Source: Gallionella straubiae (GTDB taxonomy: Bacteria; Pseudomonadota; Gammaproteobacteria; Burkholderiales; Gallionellaceae). From it: a stretch of 64,000 nt of DNA. The translations under genes and the position numbers were made by a program. The stretch lies in the NCBI RefSeq assembly GCF_051257895.1, contig NZ_CP194331.1:1550001-1614000 (forward strand). Direction: 5' to 3'. The notes under the pieces are model-generated. The model had not been told where the DNA came from. It did no database searches and saw only the letters and a program-made list of their open reading frames with translations. Below are positions 1 through 6,617 of this stretch, piece after piece. Within the stretch, counting starts at the first letter, position 1. Each line of letters opens with the position of its first letter.

Positions 1-228
1 GGTCCTGCCCTCGAACACGCCGGAGAGGATTTCCACGGTGTCGGATTCGCGGCGCTGCGTGACATGGCGCGAGGTGCCGGGCTTGCGCCGGTCGAGGTCG
101 GGCTGGATGTCTGCTTCGCTCAGGGCCATGCCCGGCGGGCAGCCATCGACGATGCAGCCGATCGCCGCGCCGTGCGATTCGCCGAACGAAGTCACCGTGA
201 ACAAGGTGCCGAAGGTGTTTCCAGACAT
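1..228 (-). CDS. aroC: Chorismate synthase, N-terminal part (runs off the window)
   Basis: Chorismate synthase converts 5-enolpyruvylshikimate 3-phosphate to chorismate, the last common step of aromatic amino acid synthesis, using reduced FMN. Reading the minus strand from the ATG at 228-226 gives 76 codons open to the window edge. They carry the family N-terminus: MSGNTFG, then FTVTSFGESHG with the FGESHG signature, GCIVDGCPPG, and DLDRRKPGTS followed by QRRESD. The rest of the gene lies outside. It is divergent from the repeat-protein gene at 327, so both share the 98-bp gap between them. Identification rests on the conserved motifs seen directly and is secure. Confidence 0.96.
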   Translation of the reverse strand, partial: MSGNTFGTLFTVTSFGESHGAAIGCIVDGCPPGMALSEADIQPDLDRRKPGTSRHVTQRRESDTVEILSGVFEGRT

Positions 229-326
229 AACCAGCCTCATCGAAAGGATGCGCAAATAAGGCGCTCAGTTTAACATAGCGTCCCGCGCGGACACGCCACC
301 CACTAACCATTACCGAAACCACGACC

Positions 327-677
327 ATGCAGAAATTGACAGCGGAACAAATCGAACTCGGCCTCACGAATGCGGATGTCGCCGTACGCAAGGAATTCGC
401 CGAGCGCAAGGATTACACGCCGAGCGCGGCGCAGATCGAGCGCGGCCTCACCGACGAGAGCCCCGAAGTCCGGGCGCGCTTCGCCGACCGCAAAGACTAT
501 ATCCCGACGCCCGAGCAGATCGAGCGCGGTCTGACCGACCCGGCGGACAGCGTGCGCTACACCTTCGCCGAGCGTGAGGACTACACGCCGACTCCCGTAC
601 AGATGGAGCGCGGCATGAAGGACCCGCACCGCTTCGTCAGGATGCTGTTCGCGCAGCGCATGGATGGTATGCATTAA
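327..677 (+). CDS. Small protein made of four 28-residue helical repeats
   Basis: The 116-residue product is almost entirely a tandem repeat with period 28: a unit beginning (T/A/P)xQIExGLTD, continuing (V)RxxFAxRxDYTP, and repeating four times, the last copy degenerate. The spacing, the predicted paired helices and the repeated VR.xFA.R pattern resemble the leucine-rich-repeat-variant/HEAT-like families, which are protein- or nucleic-acid-binding scaffolds. No catalytic motif, signal peptide or membrane segment is visible, so it is probably cytoplasmic. It stands alone, divergent from aroC. The 3' end is followed directly by a dispersed CACGAAG repeat. Function unknown; I assign only the repeat architecture. 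Confidence 0.75.
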   Translation: MQKLTAEQIELGLTNADVAVRKEFAERKDYTPSAAQIERGLTDESPEVRARFADRKDYIPTPEQIERGLTDPADSVRYTFAEREDYTPTPVQMERGMKDPHRFVRMLFAQRMDGMH

Positions 678-682
678 AACTT

Positions 683-715
683 CAACCACGAAGAGCACGA
701 AGAACGCGAAGAAAA
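683..715 (+). repeat. Dispersed ACCACGAAG-type repeat, copy 1
   Basis: ACCACGAAGAGCACGAAGA followed by CGCGAAGAA is a copy of a dispersed repeat also present at 2757-2784 and, inverted, at 2905-2936. It lies between the repeat-protein gene and the oxidoreductase gene. It would be translated only if the oxidoreductase began upstream of its family-conserved start, which argues for the later start. Confidence 0.7.
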
Positions 716-747
716 GCATCAAGCCATATTTCAAAAATATGCCCACG

Positions 748-1746
748 ATGAAAGCCATCCTGATGACCGCCGCCGGCAATGCCGATGTGCTGCAACTGCG
801 CGAGATCGCCAAACCCGAACTTCCCTCGCCGCACCACCTGCGCGTGAAGCTCGCCGCCGCCGGGGTGAATCCCATCGACACCAAGCTGCGCGCCAATCCC
901 GTCTATTATCCCGACAAGCTGCCCGCAATCCTTGGCTGCGACGGTGCGGGCATCGTCGAGGAAGTGGGCAGCGCGGTGACGCGCTTCAAGATCGGAGATG
1001 CGGTGTATTTCTGCAACGGCGGGCTGGGCGACGAGCCGGGCTGCTATGCCGAATACACCACGCTGCACGAGGAATACTGCGCGACGAAGCCCGCCAACCT
1101 ATCACTTGAGGACAGCGCCGCGCTGCCGCTGGTGCTCATCACTGCATGGGAGTCGCTCGTCGAGCGCGCCAATCTCAAGGCCGGGCAAACCGTGCTGATC
1201 CACGCCGCCGCCGGAGGCGTGGGGCATGTTGCCGTACAGCTTGCGCACCACCTCGGCGCGAACATCGCCGCGACGGTCGGCGACGAAAAAAAAGCCGGGC
1301 TCGCGCACGGCCTCGGCGCGGAAAAAATCATCGAGTACCGCGAGCAGGACTTCGTGCAGGAGACGCTGGACTGGACAAATGGCCGGGGCACGGATGTGGT
1401 ATTCGACACGGTGGGCGGCGAGACTTTCCTGCGCTCGCTCGATGCCGTACGCATCGGCGGCAAACTGGTCACCCTGCTCTCCACCCCGCTGTCACTCGCC
1501 GATGCGCAGAAAGCAAGGCTGCGCAACCTGTCGCTGTGCTACGACCTGATGCTCACCCCGCAGGTGATGAACCTGCACGAGGAACGCGTGCGCCAGCGCA
1601 AAATCCTCGAGGAGGCGGCGAAGCTCGTCGAGGCAGGCAGGCTCGGCGTGCTGGTGTCGCACAGGCTGCCGCTGGAGCAAGCGGCGACGGCGCATCGCAT
1701 GATCGAGGCGGGCGGCATGACCGGCAAGATCGTGCTGACGATGTAA
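748..1746 (+). CDS. Zinc-type/quinone oxidoreductase (MDR superfamily)
   Basis: A 332-residue medium-chain dehydrogenase/reductase that should reduce quinones or enones with NAD(P)H. The N-terminal GroES-like half has AAGVNPIDTKLR and GCDGAGIVEEVGS; the Rossmann half has the nucleotide-binding AAAGGVGHVAVQLA and DVVFDTVGGE. No structural or catalytic zinc cysteine set is visible, which fits the quinone oxidoreductase branch. The frame opens further upstream at 664, overlapping the preceding gene, but that stretch is dispersed repeat. I chose ATG 748 because MKAILMTAAG is the usual family start; ATG 739 is also possible. There is no clear Shine-Dalgarno for either. Physiological substrate unknown. 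Confidence 0.85.
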   Translation: MKAILMTAAGNADVLQLREIAKPELPSPHHLRVKLAAAGVNPIDTKLRANPVYYPDKLPAILGCDGAGIVEEVGSAVTRFKIGDAVYFCNGGLGDEPGCYAEYTTLHEEYCATKPANLSLEDSAALPLVLITAWESLVERANLKAGQTVLIHAAAGGVGHVAVQLAHHLGANIAATVGDEKKAGLAHGLGAEKIIEYREQDFVQETLDWTNGRGTDVVFDTVGGETFLRSLDAVRIGGKLVTLLSTPLSLADAQKARLRNLSLCYDLMLTPQVMNLHEERVRQRKILEEAAKLVEAGRLGVLVSHRLPLEQAATAHRMIEAGGMTGKIVLTM

Positions 1747-1753
1747 TGGCAAA

Positions 1754-1893
1754 AAACACCCTCTCCTCCGCCCCCTCTCCCGTACCCGCAAGGGGCATCC
1801 CCACTAGGGTCCCGCTGCTACGCAGCGACCGTGGCGAGACAAGCAGGAGAGGGGAATTATTCCCTCTCCCAATTTTGGGAGAGGGTTAGGGAG
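1754..1893. repeat. CTCTCCC palindromic repeat cluster, intergenic, supplying the downstream ribosome site
   Basis: Between the oxidoreductase and the TatD-family gene lie several degenerate CCCTCTCC / GGGAGAGGG units, including the hairpin CCCTCTCCCAATTTTGGGAG at about 1862-1881. The last unit, AGGGAGAGGG, ends 7 bases before the ATG at 1900 and is the only Shine-Dalgarno candidate for that gene. The same element family recurs inside coding sequence at 2536, 54582, 60573 and 60647. Confidence 0.8.
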
Positions 1894-1899
1894 AGGGCG

Positions 1900-2745
1900 A
1901 TGCAATTCATTGACACACATTGCCACCTCGACGCGGCCGAATTCAACAACACGCAGGCCGCGCTGGTGGAAGCCGCGCAGGCTGTGGAAGTGGCGCGCAT
2001 GGTCATTCCTGCGGTTGCGCGCAGCAACTTCGAGGCGGTGCACGGCCTGTGCGAGCGCTTTCCCGCCTGCGCGCCCGCCTACGGCATCCACCCGATGTAC
2101 GTAGATGAGGCGCAGCCGCAAGACCTCAACGCGTTGCGCGACTATCTGGCGCAACCCGGTACCGTCGCGGTCGGCGAGATCGGTCTGGATTTCTTCATCG
2201 AGCCGCACGACCGCGTGCGGCAGGAATACTTCTTCGCCGAGCAATTGAAACTGGCGCGCGAGTTCGATTTGCCGGTGCTGCTGCATATCCGCCGTGCGCA
2301 GGATGTGATCCTGAAGCACCTGCGCCAAGCCAGGGTGCGCGGCGGTATTGTCCATGCCTTCAGCGGCAGCCGCCAGCAGGCGGATGAGTTCATCAGGCTC
2401 GGCTTCAGGCTCGGCTTCGGCGGCGCGATGACCCATGTACGCGCCACGCGCCTGCGCGAACTCGCTGCAACCCTGCCGCCGCAGAGCATCGTGCTGGAGA
2501 CCGACGCGCCGGACATCCCGCCCGCCTTCCTGCATAGCCCTCTCCTCAATCCTCTCCCGCAAGCGGGAGAGGAGGCGGACGAATTGCTGCGCAAAGCCAA
2601 AATCACCGAGCCGAACAAGCCGGAGTACCTGCCGCGCATCGCCGAAACGCTCGCGGAGCTGCGCGGCCTGCCGCTGGAGGAGATCGCGCGCATCACCACG
2701 GAGAACGCGCTGACAGTTCTCCCCAGACTCGGATCGCTTGAATAA
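1900..2745 (+). CDS. TatD-family metal-dependent hydrolase (YjjV-like), carrying an in-frame palindromic insert
   Basis: Metal-dependent deoxyribonuclease/phosphoesterase of the TatD amidohydrolase family, cytoplasmic, 281 residues. Visible metal ligands are FIDTHCHLD at the start, the GEIGLDFF glutamate, LLHIRRAQ, VHAFSG and the final LETDAPDIPP aspartate. ATG 1900 is the start because MQFIDTHCHL is the family N-terminus; the open frame upstream is translated repeat. The pattern LETDAPDIPP followed by an NKPEYLPRIAE segment is closest to YjjV. Between these two conserved blocks, residues about 213-225 (SPLLNPLPQAGEE) are encoded by a CTCTCCC palindromic element, followed by a further short extra stretch. 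The protein otherwise looks intact, so the insert is probably tolerated in a surface loop. Confidence 0.9.
   Translation: MQFIDTHCHLDAAEFNNTQAALVEAAQAVEVARMVIPAVARSNFEAVHGLCERFPACAPAYGIHPMYVDEAQPQDLNALRDYLAQPGTVAVGEIGLDFFIEPHDRVRQEYFFAEQLKLAREFDLPVLLHIRRAQDVILKHLRQARVRGGIVHAFSGSRQQADEFIRLGFRLGFGGAMTHVRATRLRELAATLPPQSIVLETDAPDIPPAFLHSPLLNPLPQAGEEADELLRKAKITEPNKPEYLPRIAETLAELRGLPLEEIARITTENALTVLPRLGSLE
2536..2575 (+). repeat. CTCTCCC palindromic element inside the TatD-family gene
   Basis: CCCTCTCCTCAAT leads into the perfect palindrome CCTCTCCCGC/AAGCGGGAGAGG at 2551-2572. It is read as agc-cct-ctc-ctc-aat, keeping the host frame open. Same module and orientation as in uvrD. Confidence 0.85.
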
Positions 2746-2756
2746 AAATGCACTCC

Positions 2757-2936
2757 ACCACGAAGCACACGAAGGCCACGAAGAATTTTCATCCCGGAAA
2801 ACGCAGGTGGGAAATTATTAACCCTTCGACACGCCCGCTACGCGTGCTGCTCAGGGCGAACGGACTGCTCACCAAGCCGGCGAGCCCACAAAAAGCCCTG
2901 CGTTCTTCTTCGTGGTCTTCGTGTCCTTCGTGGTTC
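2757..2936. repeat. Nested repeat block: inverted CACGAAG repeats around a TTCGAC...GAACGG element
   Basis: ACCACGAAGCACACGAAGG at 2757 and its inverted partner TTCGTGGTCTTCGTGTCCTT near 2909-2928 flank about 120 bp. That inner segment contains CCCTTCGACACG...CTCAGGGCGAACGG (2823-2863), a member of the TTCGACAGGCTCAG family. The 211-bp gap between the TatD-family gene and tcdA holds this block and no gene. It could fold into a long hairpin. Confidence 0.7.
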
Positions 2937-2956
2937 ATATTAGAATTTAAATAAAC

Positions 2957-3727
2957 ATGCCGCTCTCCCATCTCGACAACGACCATGAGCGCCGCTTCGG
3001 CGGCGTTGATCGCCTCTACGGCGAGGGCACCCGCATGGCGCTGCACCGCAGCCGCGTGGCGGTGGTGGGCGTCGGCGGCGTCGGTTCCTGGGCGGTCGAG
3101 GCGCTCGCGCGCAGCGGCGTCGGGAACATCACGCTGATCGACTTCGACCATGTCGCCGCCTCCAACATGAACCGGCAGATCCAGGCGCTGGAGAGCACGC
3201 TCGGCGCGGCGAAGGTGACGGTCCTCGAAGCGCGCATCCGCGATATCAATCCCGCCTGCAAGGTGAATGCCGTCGATGATTTCCTCACCGAGGGAAATCT
3301 CCGCGAGTTGATTCCAGAAGGCGCGTTCGACGCCGTAATCGACGCCTGCGACCAGGTGAAGGTGAAGGCCGCGCTGATCGCCCACGCGCGCTTCAAGAAG
3401 ATTCCGCTGGTCGTGTGCGGCGCGGCAGGCGGGAAGAGCAATCCCCTCAATTTGCGTCAGGCCGACCTGGGGCTGGTCACCCACGACGCGCTGCTTTCGC
3501 GCATCCGCAACCTGCTGCGCAAGGAATTCAAAATTCTGCCGCGCAAAAACGGCAAGTTCGGCGTGGCCTGCGTGTACCTGGAGGAGCCGTCCCGGAAGAG
3601 CGGGATCTGCACCGCGGGCAACCTGAGCTGCGCGGGCTACGGCTCGGCAGTGACGGTCACCGCGCCGATGGGGTTCGCCGCAGCGGCCTGGTGCATCGAG
3701 CGGCTCGTGACACAATCTGGCGATTGA
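2957..3727 (+). CDS. tcdA: tRNA threonylcarbamoyladenosine dehydratase (ct6A synthase)
   Basis: E1-like ATP-dependent enzyme that cyclises the t6A modification at position 37 of ANN-decoding tRNAs to ct6A; it works with a sulfur-acceptor system. The 256-residue product has the family features in order: ERRFGGVDRLYGEG at the N-terminus, the Rossmann nucleotide loop VVGVGGVGSWAVEALARSG, TLIDFDHVAASNMNRQI with the adenylation-site arginine, and DAVIDACDQVKVKAALI. Start ATG 2957 gives the expected N-terminus. It ends 37 bp from the convergent pldA; no terminator is visible between them. Identification is by motif match to E. coli TcdA as I know it. Confidence 0.92.
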   Translation: MPLSHLDNDHERRFGGVDRLYGEGTRMALHRSRVAVVGVGGVGSWAVEALARSGVGNITLIDFDHVAASNMNRQIQALESTLGAAKVTVLEARIRDINPACKVNAVDDFLTEGNLRELIPEGAFDAVIDACDQVKVKAALIAHARFKKIPLVVCGAAGGKSNPLNLRQADLGLVTHDALLSRIRNLLRKEFKILPRKNGKFGVACVYLEEPSRKSGICTAGNLSCAGYGSAVTVTAPMGFAAAAWCIERLVTQSGD

Positions 3728-3764
3728 TTCGAGGCTATTCGCCCATCAAGCATCGGCGGCCTGA

Positions 3765-4850
3765 CTACCACTCGCGGAACGAAAAGCCAACACCCATCGT
3801 CGTCTGGCGATGGTTGTAGTCGATGAGGCTCTCGCCGAAGCCTGAAGTCAGCTGGGTATGCAGCCGCGCGGAGTTCCCCAGCGGCACCGGCATCGACCAA
3901 TCGAGTTGCATGAAGCCGCGGTTACTTCCGAAGCGGAGATTGTTGCGCAGCAGCAGGGCCACGGCCTGCGACTTGTCTGCGGGCTCCCAGCGCGCCACCA
4001 GGTCGGCGCGGCCGACGTAATCGGTGATGTCCGGGTTCTCGTCCTTGAGGGCATTCTCCGGGATACGCCACCAGCCGCGCGCCATCACCGAAGTGTTGCC
4101 CCATTCCCAGCCGCCCTGCAGGTAGAGGCGGTTCCAGCTGCGCGACTCCGGCAAATGCTGCCCGTTCGACTGGTGCGACAGCCCGAGGTTGACGAGCTTC
4201 AGTCCCGAATCCTTGCCCGTGCCCAGGGTCGCGATGAGTTCCGGCTCGTAATTGGTCTCGCGGAACAGCGAGGAATTGCGCGTGTTGAACATCTGCCAGT
4301 TGGACTGCTGCGTGTAGGCGCCCCACAGGCGCAGCGTCTTCAGCCCCAGGAAATTGATGTCTCGCTGGCTGCCGATGTCCGCCTTGAAGCTCAACTGGAA
4401 TTTGGTCTCCAGCGCATCGAAATCGAAGGGTGCAGGCGTGCTGTGGCCCGGAGCGGGCGAGGTAGGCTGCCTGTTGATCTTGCCGGTCGTGCGCACCAGC
4501 AGGTAGCTTTGCCGATGTGGTGTCAGGCGGCCTAATTTGCTCTCATCGCGATTGGTTCTGTCATCCAGGTTCCAGGCCTTGGTCAGGTAGGAGCGTTCCG
4601 GGGGCGGGGGCGATGCAGGTGTGGCAACGGCTGGCGGCGGCGCTCCCTCTTCGTCTTCAAGCAACGGCAGTTCCGCCATGGAAGCGGCGGCCTGCGCATT
4701 GTCGTAGCACTTCAGGCGCTCGGCGTTGCTGCCCGCATATTGCTTCGCGCACAGCGCAAAGGCCTCCTCGCCGGCCTGTACCGCCGGCGCAAGCAGCAGG
4801 CACAGCAGCAGGAAGCCGCCCCGGCGGGCGGAATGGTTCGTTTTTTTCAT
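3765..4850 (-). CDS. pldA: Outer membrane phospholipase A (OMPLA)
   Basis: Outer membrane beta-barrel phospholipase A1/A2 that removes phospholipids from the outer leaflet and maintains lipid asymmetry. The 361-residue product begins with a basic region and hydrophobic core ending PAVQA, a good signal peptide. The catalytic block GLSHQSNGQ gives His226 and Ser228, with Asn240 in SRSWNRLYLQ; the Ser-Asn spacing of 12 equals that of the E. coli triad (Ser144-Asn156). It ends in an aromatic residue (FREW), typical of the barrel C-terminal signal. A proline-rich stretch at about residues 70-85 precedes the barrel. Monocistronic, between tcdA (convergent) and corA (same strand). Confidence 0.93.
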   Translation of the reverse strand: MKKTNHSARRGGFLLLCLLLAPAVQAGEEAFALCAKQYAGSNAERLKCYDNAQAAASMAELPLLEDEEGAPPPAVATPASPPPPERSYLTKAWNLDDRTNRDESKLGRLTPHRQSYLLVRTTGKINRQPTSPAPGHSTPAPFDFDALETKFQLSFKADIGSQRDINFLGLKTLRLWGAYTQQSNWQMFNTRNSSLFRETNYEPELIATLGTGKDSGLKLVNLGLSHQSNGQHLPESRSWNRLYLQGGWEWGNTSVMARGWWRIPENALKDENPDITDYVGRADLVARWEPADKSQAVALLLRNNLRFGSNRGFMQLDWSMPVPLGNSARLHTQLTSGFGESLIDYNHRQTTMGVGFSFREW

Positions 4851-4906
4851 AATGAAACCGAGCTAAAGTTATTCGTATGGTGGCCGCGAACGGCAGGCAG
4901 CACCGC

Positions 4907-5857
4907 CTATCTCAGCCAGCCCTTGCGGTGGAACACCCAGAACGGCAATGCGACGGATACCGCCATCAGCGACAGGGCGAATAGATAGCCGTTCGGCCAG
5001 TTTAGTTCCGGCATGGACTTGAAATTCATGCCGTAGATGGAGGCGATCAGGGTGGGCGGCAGCAGCGCCACCGAGACCACCGAGAACAGGCGCACGATCT
5101 TGTTCTGGTTGATGTTGATGAAGCCGACCGTGGCGTTCATCAGGAAGTTGATCTTGTCGAACAGGAAGGCGGTATGCCCGTCCAGCGAATCGATGTCCTG
5201 CATGATCTGGCGCGCCCCATCCATCATGTCCGGAGAGAGCAGCTTGCTGCGCATCAGGAACGAGACCGCACGGCGCGTATCCATGAGGTTGCGGCGGATG
5301 CGCCCGTTGAGGTGCTCCGCATGCGCGATGCTGGCCAGCACCGCGCTGGCCTGTTTGTCGCTGAGCGTCTTGTAGAGCACCGCGTCGCTGATTTCGCCGA
5401 GATCGGCATAGGCCTCCTCCAGCGCGTCGGCGGAGAACTCCACGTCGGAGCCGTACAGGTCGACCAGCACGTCGAGGCTGCCCGCGACCAGGTCGGTCTG
5501 CCCGCGCGAACGCAGGCGGAAATGCTGGAAGACCGGCGGGTCTTCGTCATGCACGCTGAACAGCACGTTGTTCGACAGCACGAAAGCTACGATGACGCTA
5601 CGCGACTCGCTTTCCTTGCCGAGCAGGAAGTCCGAGCGCACATGCAGTTCTCCGTCCTCCTCGTAGAAGCGCGCGCTCGCCTCGATGTCGCGCAAATGCT
5701 CGGCTTGCGGCAGGATGATCGAAAAGGTCCTGGTCACCCATTCGCGCTCTTCTTCGCCGGGTGCAATGGCATCCACCCAGACCGGCTTGCGCGCGGCGAT
5801 CTCATCCGGCCGGATGCCGACCAGCTTTCCGTTTTCCAGCGTGAAAATATTGAGCAT
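4907..5857 (-). CDS. corA: CorA-type magnesium/cobalt transporter
   Basis: Homopentameric inner membrane Mg2+/Co2+/Ni2+ channel. The 316-residue protein has the long soluble N-terminal domain, an extended helix, then two C-terminal transmembrane segments. The family signature YGMNF lies directly after the first transmembrane helix (LFSVVSVALLPPTLIASI), and the protein ends in a short basic tail (FHRKGWLR). Length is equal to the usual 316 of CorA. The start ATG at 5857 gives a CorA-like MLNIFTLENGKL. It is upstream of pldA on the same strand with a 56-bp gap, and downstream of thpR; each may be separately transcribed. Confidence 0.94.
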   Translation of the reverse strand: MLNIFTLENGKLVGIRPDEIAARKPVWVDAIAPGEEEREWVTRTFSIILPQAEHLRDIEASARFYEEDGELHVRSDFLLGKESESRSVIVAFVLSNNVLFSVHDEDPPVFQHFRLRSRGQTDLVAGSLDVLVDLYGSDVEFSADALEEAYADLGEISDAVLYKTLSDKQASAVLASIAHAEHLNGRIRRNLMDTRRAVSFLMRSKLLSPDMMDGARQIMQDIDSLDGHTAFLFDKINFLMNATVGFININQNKIVRLFSVVSVALLPPTLIASIYGMNFKSMPELNWPNGYLFALSLMAVSVALPFWVFHRKGWLR

Positions 5858-5894
5858 GCGGTTGCTTCCGGTTACTGAATTTCAATGGGGGCGA

Positions 5895-6449
5895 TTATCC
5901 ACTACAAGGACTCAAAGGAAAACGCGCCAGCACCCGGTAATCCGTCAGCCCGCCCCGCTGCACGGATTGTACCAGTGCGAAATCCGCTATCCTCCAGCAT
6001 GCCGGCTGCATCACGGGCAGCGGCATATCGCTCCAGTGCGCGTTGCGCAGCAGCGTGACATGCGGTTTATATTCGCGCTGGTCGAACTTGAAGCGATGCG
6101 CGTCCAGGCGCCGCCCCAGCGCATCGGCCAGTTGTAGCAGTTGCTGCGGCACATGGTGCGGCGCGGCGTACACGATATGGTTGTGCCCCCAGTAGCGCGC
6201 CGCATCGAAACACAGCTCGAACCCCTCGCCGCCTGCCTCCTGCGCCGCGAGCTGCAGCACTTCCAGCCCATACAGTTCGACATCGCCGATGAACGCCAGC
6301 GTGTTGTGCAGCGTCTCGCCGCGCATCGCGCGCCCGCCGCACAGGCGCTTCAGCGGCGCCTGCCAGGCCGCAAGCTGCGCGGACTCGGCGGCGGTCGGCC
6401 AGAAGGCGAAAAAAACGCGCGCAACAGGGTTGTCGGGTGGGTGGTTCAT
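5895..6449 (-). CDS. thpR: RNA 2',3'-cyclic phosphodiesterase
   Basis: 2H phosphoesterase that opens 2',3'-cyclic phosphates to 2'-phosphates (formerly called 2'-5' RNA ligase). The 184-residue protein starts with VARVFFAFWPTA and has the two catalytic HxTx motifs: HNTLAF (residue about 48) and HVTLLR (about 130). The spacing and length fit the family. It is divergent from the FAD/Fe-S gene at 6618 with a 168-bp intergenic region, and lies 37 bp upstream of corA. Biological RNA substrate unknown in this organism. Confidence 0.9.
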   Translation of the reverse strand: MNHPPDNPVARVFFAFWPTAAESAQLAAWQAPLKRLCGGRAMRGETLHNTLAFIGDVELYGLEVLQLAAQEAGGEGFELCFDAARYWGHNHIVYAAPHHVPQQLLQLADALGRRLDAHRFKFDQREYKPHVTLLRNAHWSDMPLPVMQPACWRIADFALVQSVQRGGLTDYRVLARFPLSPCSG

Positions 6450-6584
6450 ATGGCGGGCATTCTATAGCAGCCGGGCGTGCCGCCGATGGAACTTTCCCCA
6501 ATAGCGATCCTCTTCCCTTTCATGTTTTGCGCATCCTGTTTTGTCCGCATGCTCATCAGGGTCGAGCGGCGAGCCGCATTCGGG

Positions 6585-6590
6585 TAAAAT
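6585..6590 (+). promoter_or_regulatory. Possible -10 box before the FAD/Fe-S gene
   Basis: TAAAAT preceded by GGG lies 27 bp before the ATG at 6618 in the divergent thpR gap. No convincing -35 box is visible, so this is weak. Confidence 0.25.
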
Positions 6591-6617
6591 GCGCGCCTTG
6601 TCGAATCAGGGCAGACC

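Noticed and set aside
664..747. Upstream start for the zinc-type oxidoreductase
   Set aside because: The added N-terminus (TSTTKSTKNAKKSIK) is translated CACGAAG repeat and absent from the family pattern.
1754..2936. CRISPR-like array from clustered repeats
   Set aside because: Units are irregularly spaced, differ in family and orientation, and have no uniform spacers or cas genes.
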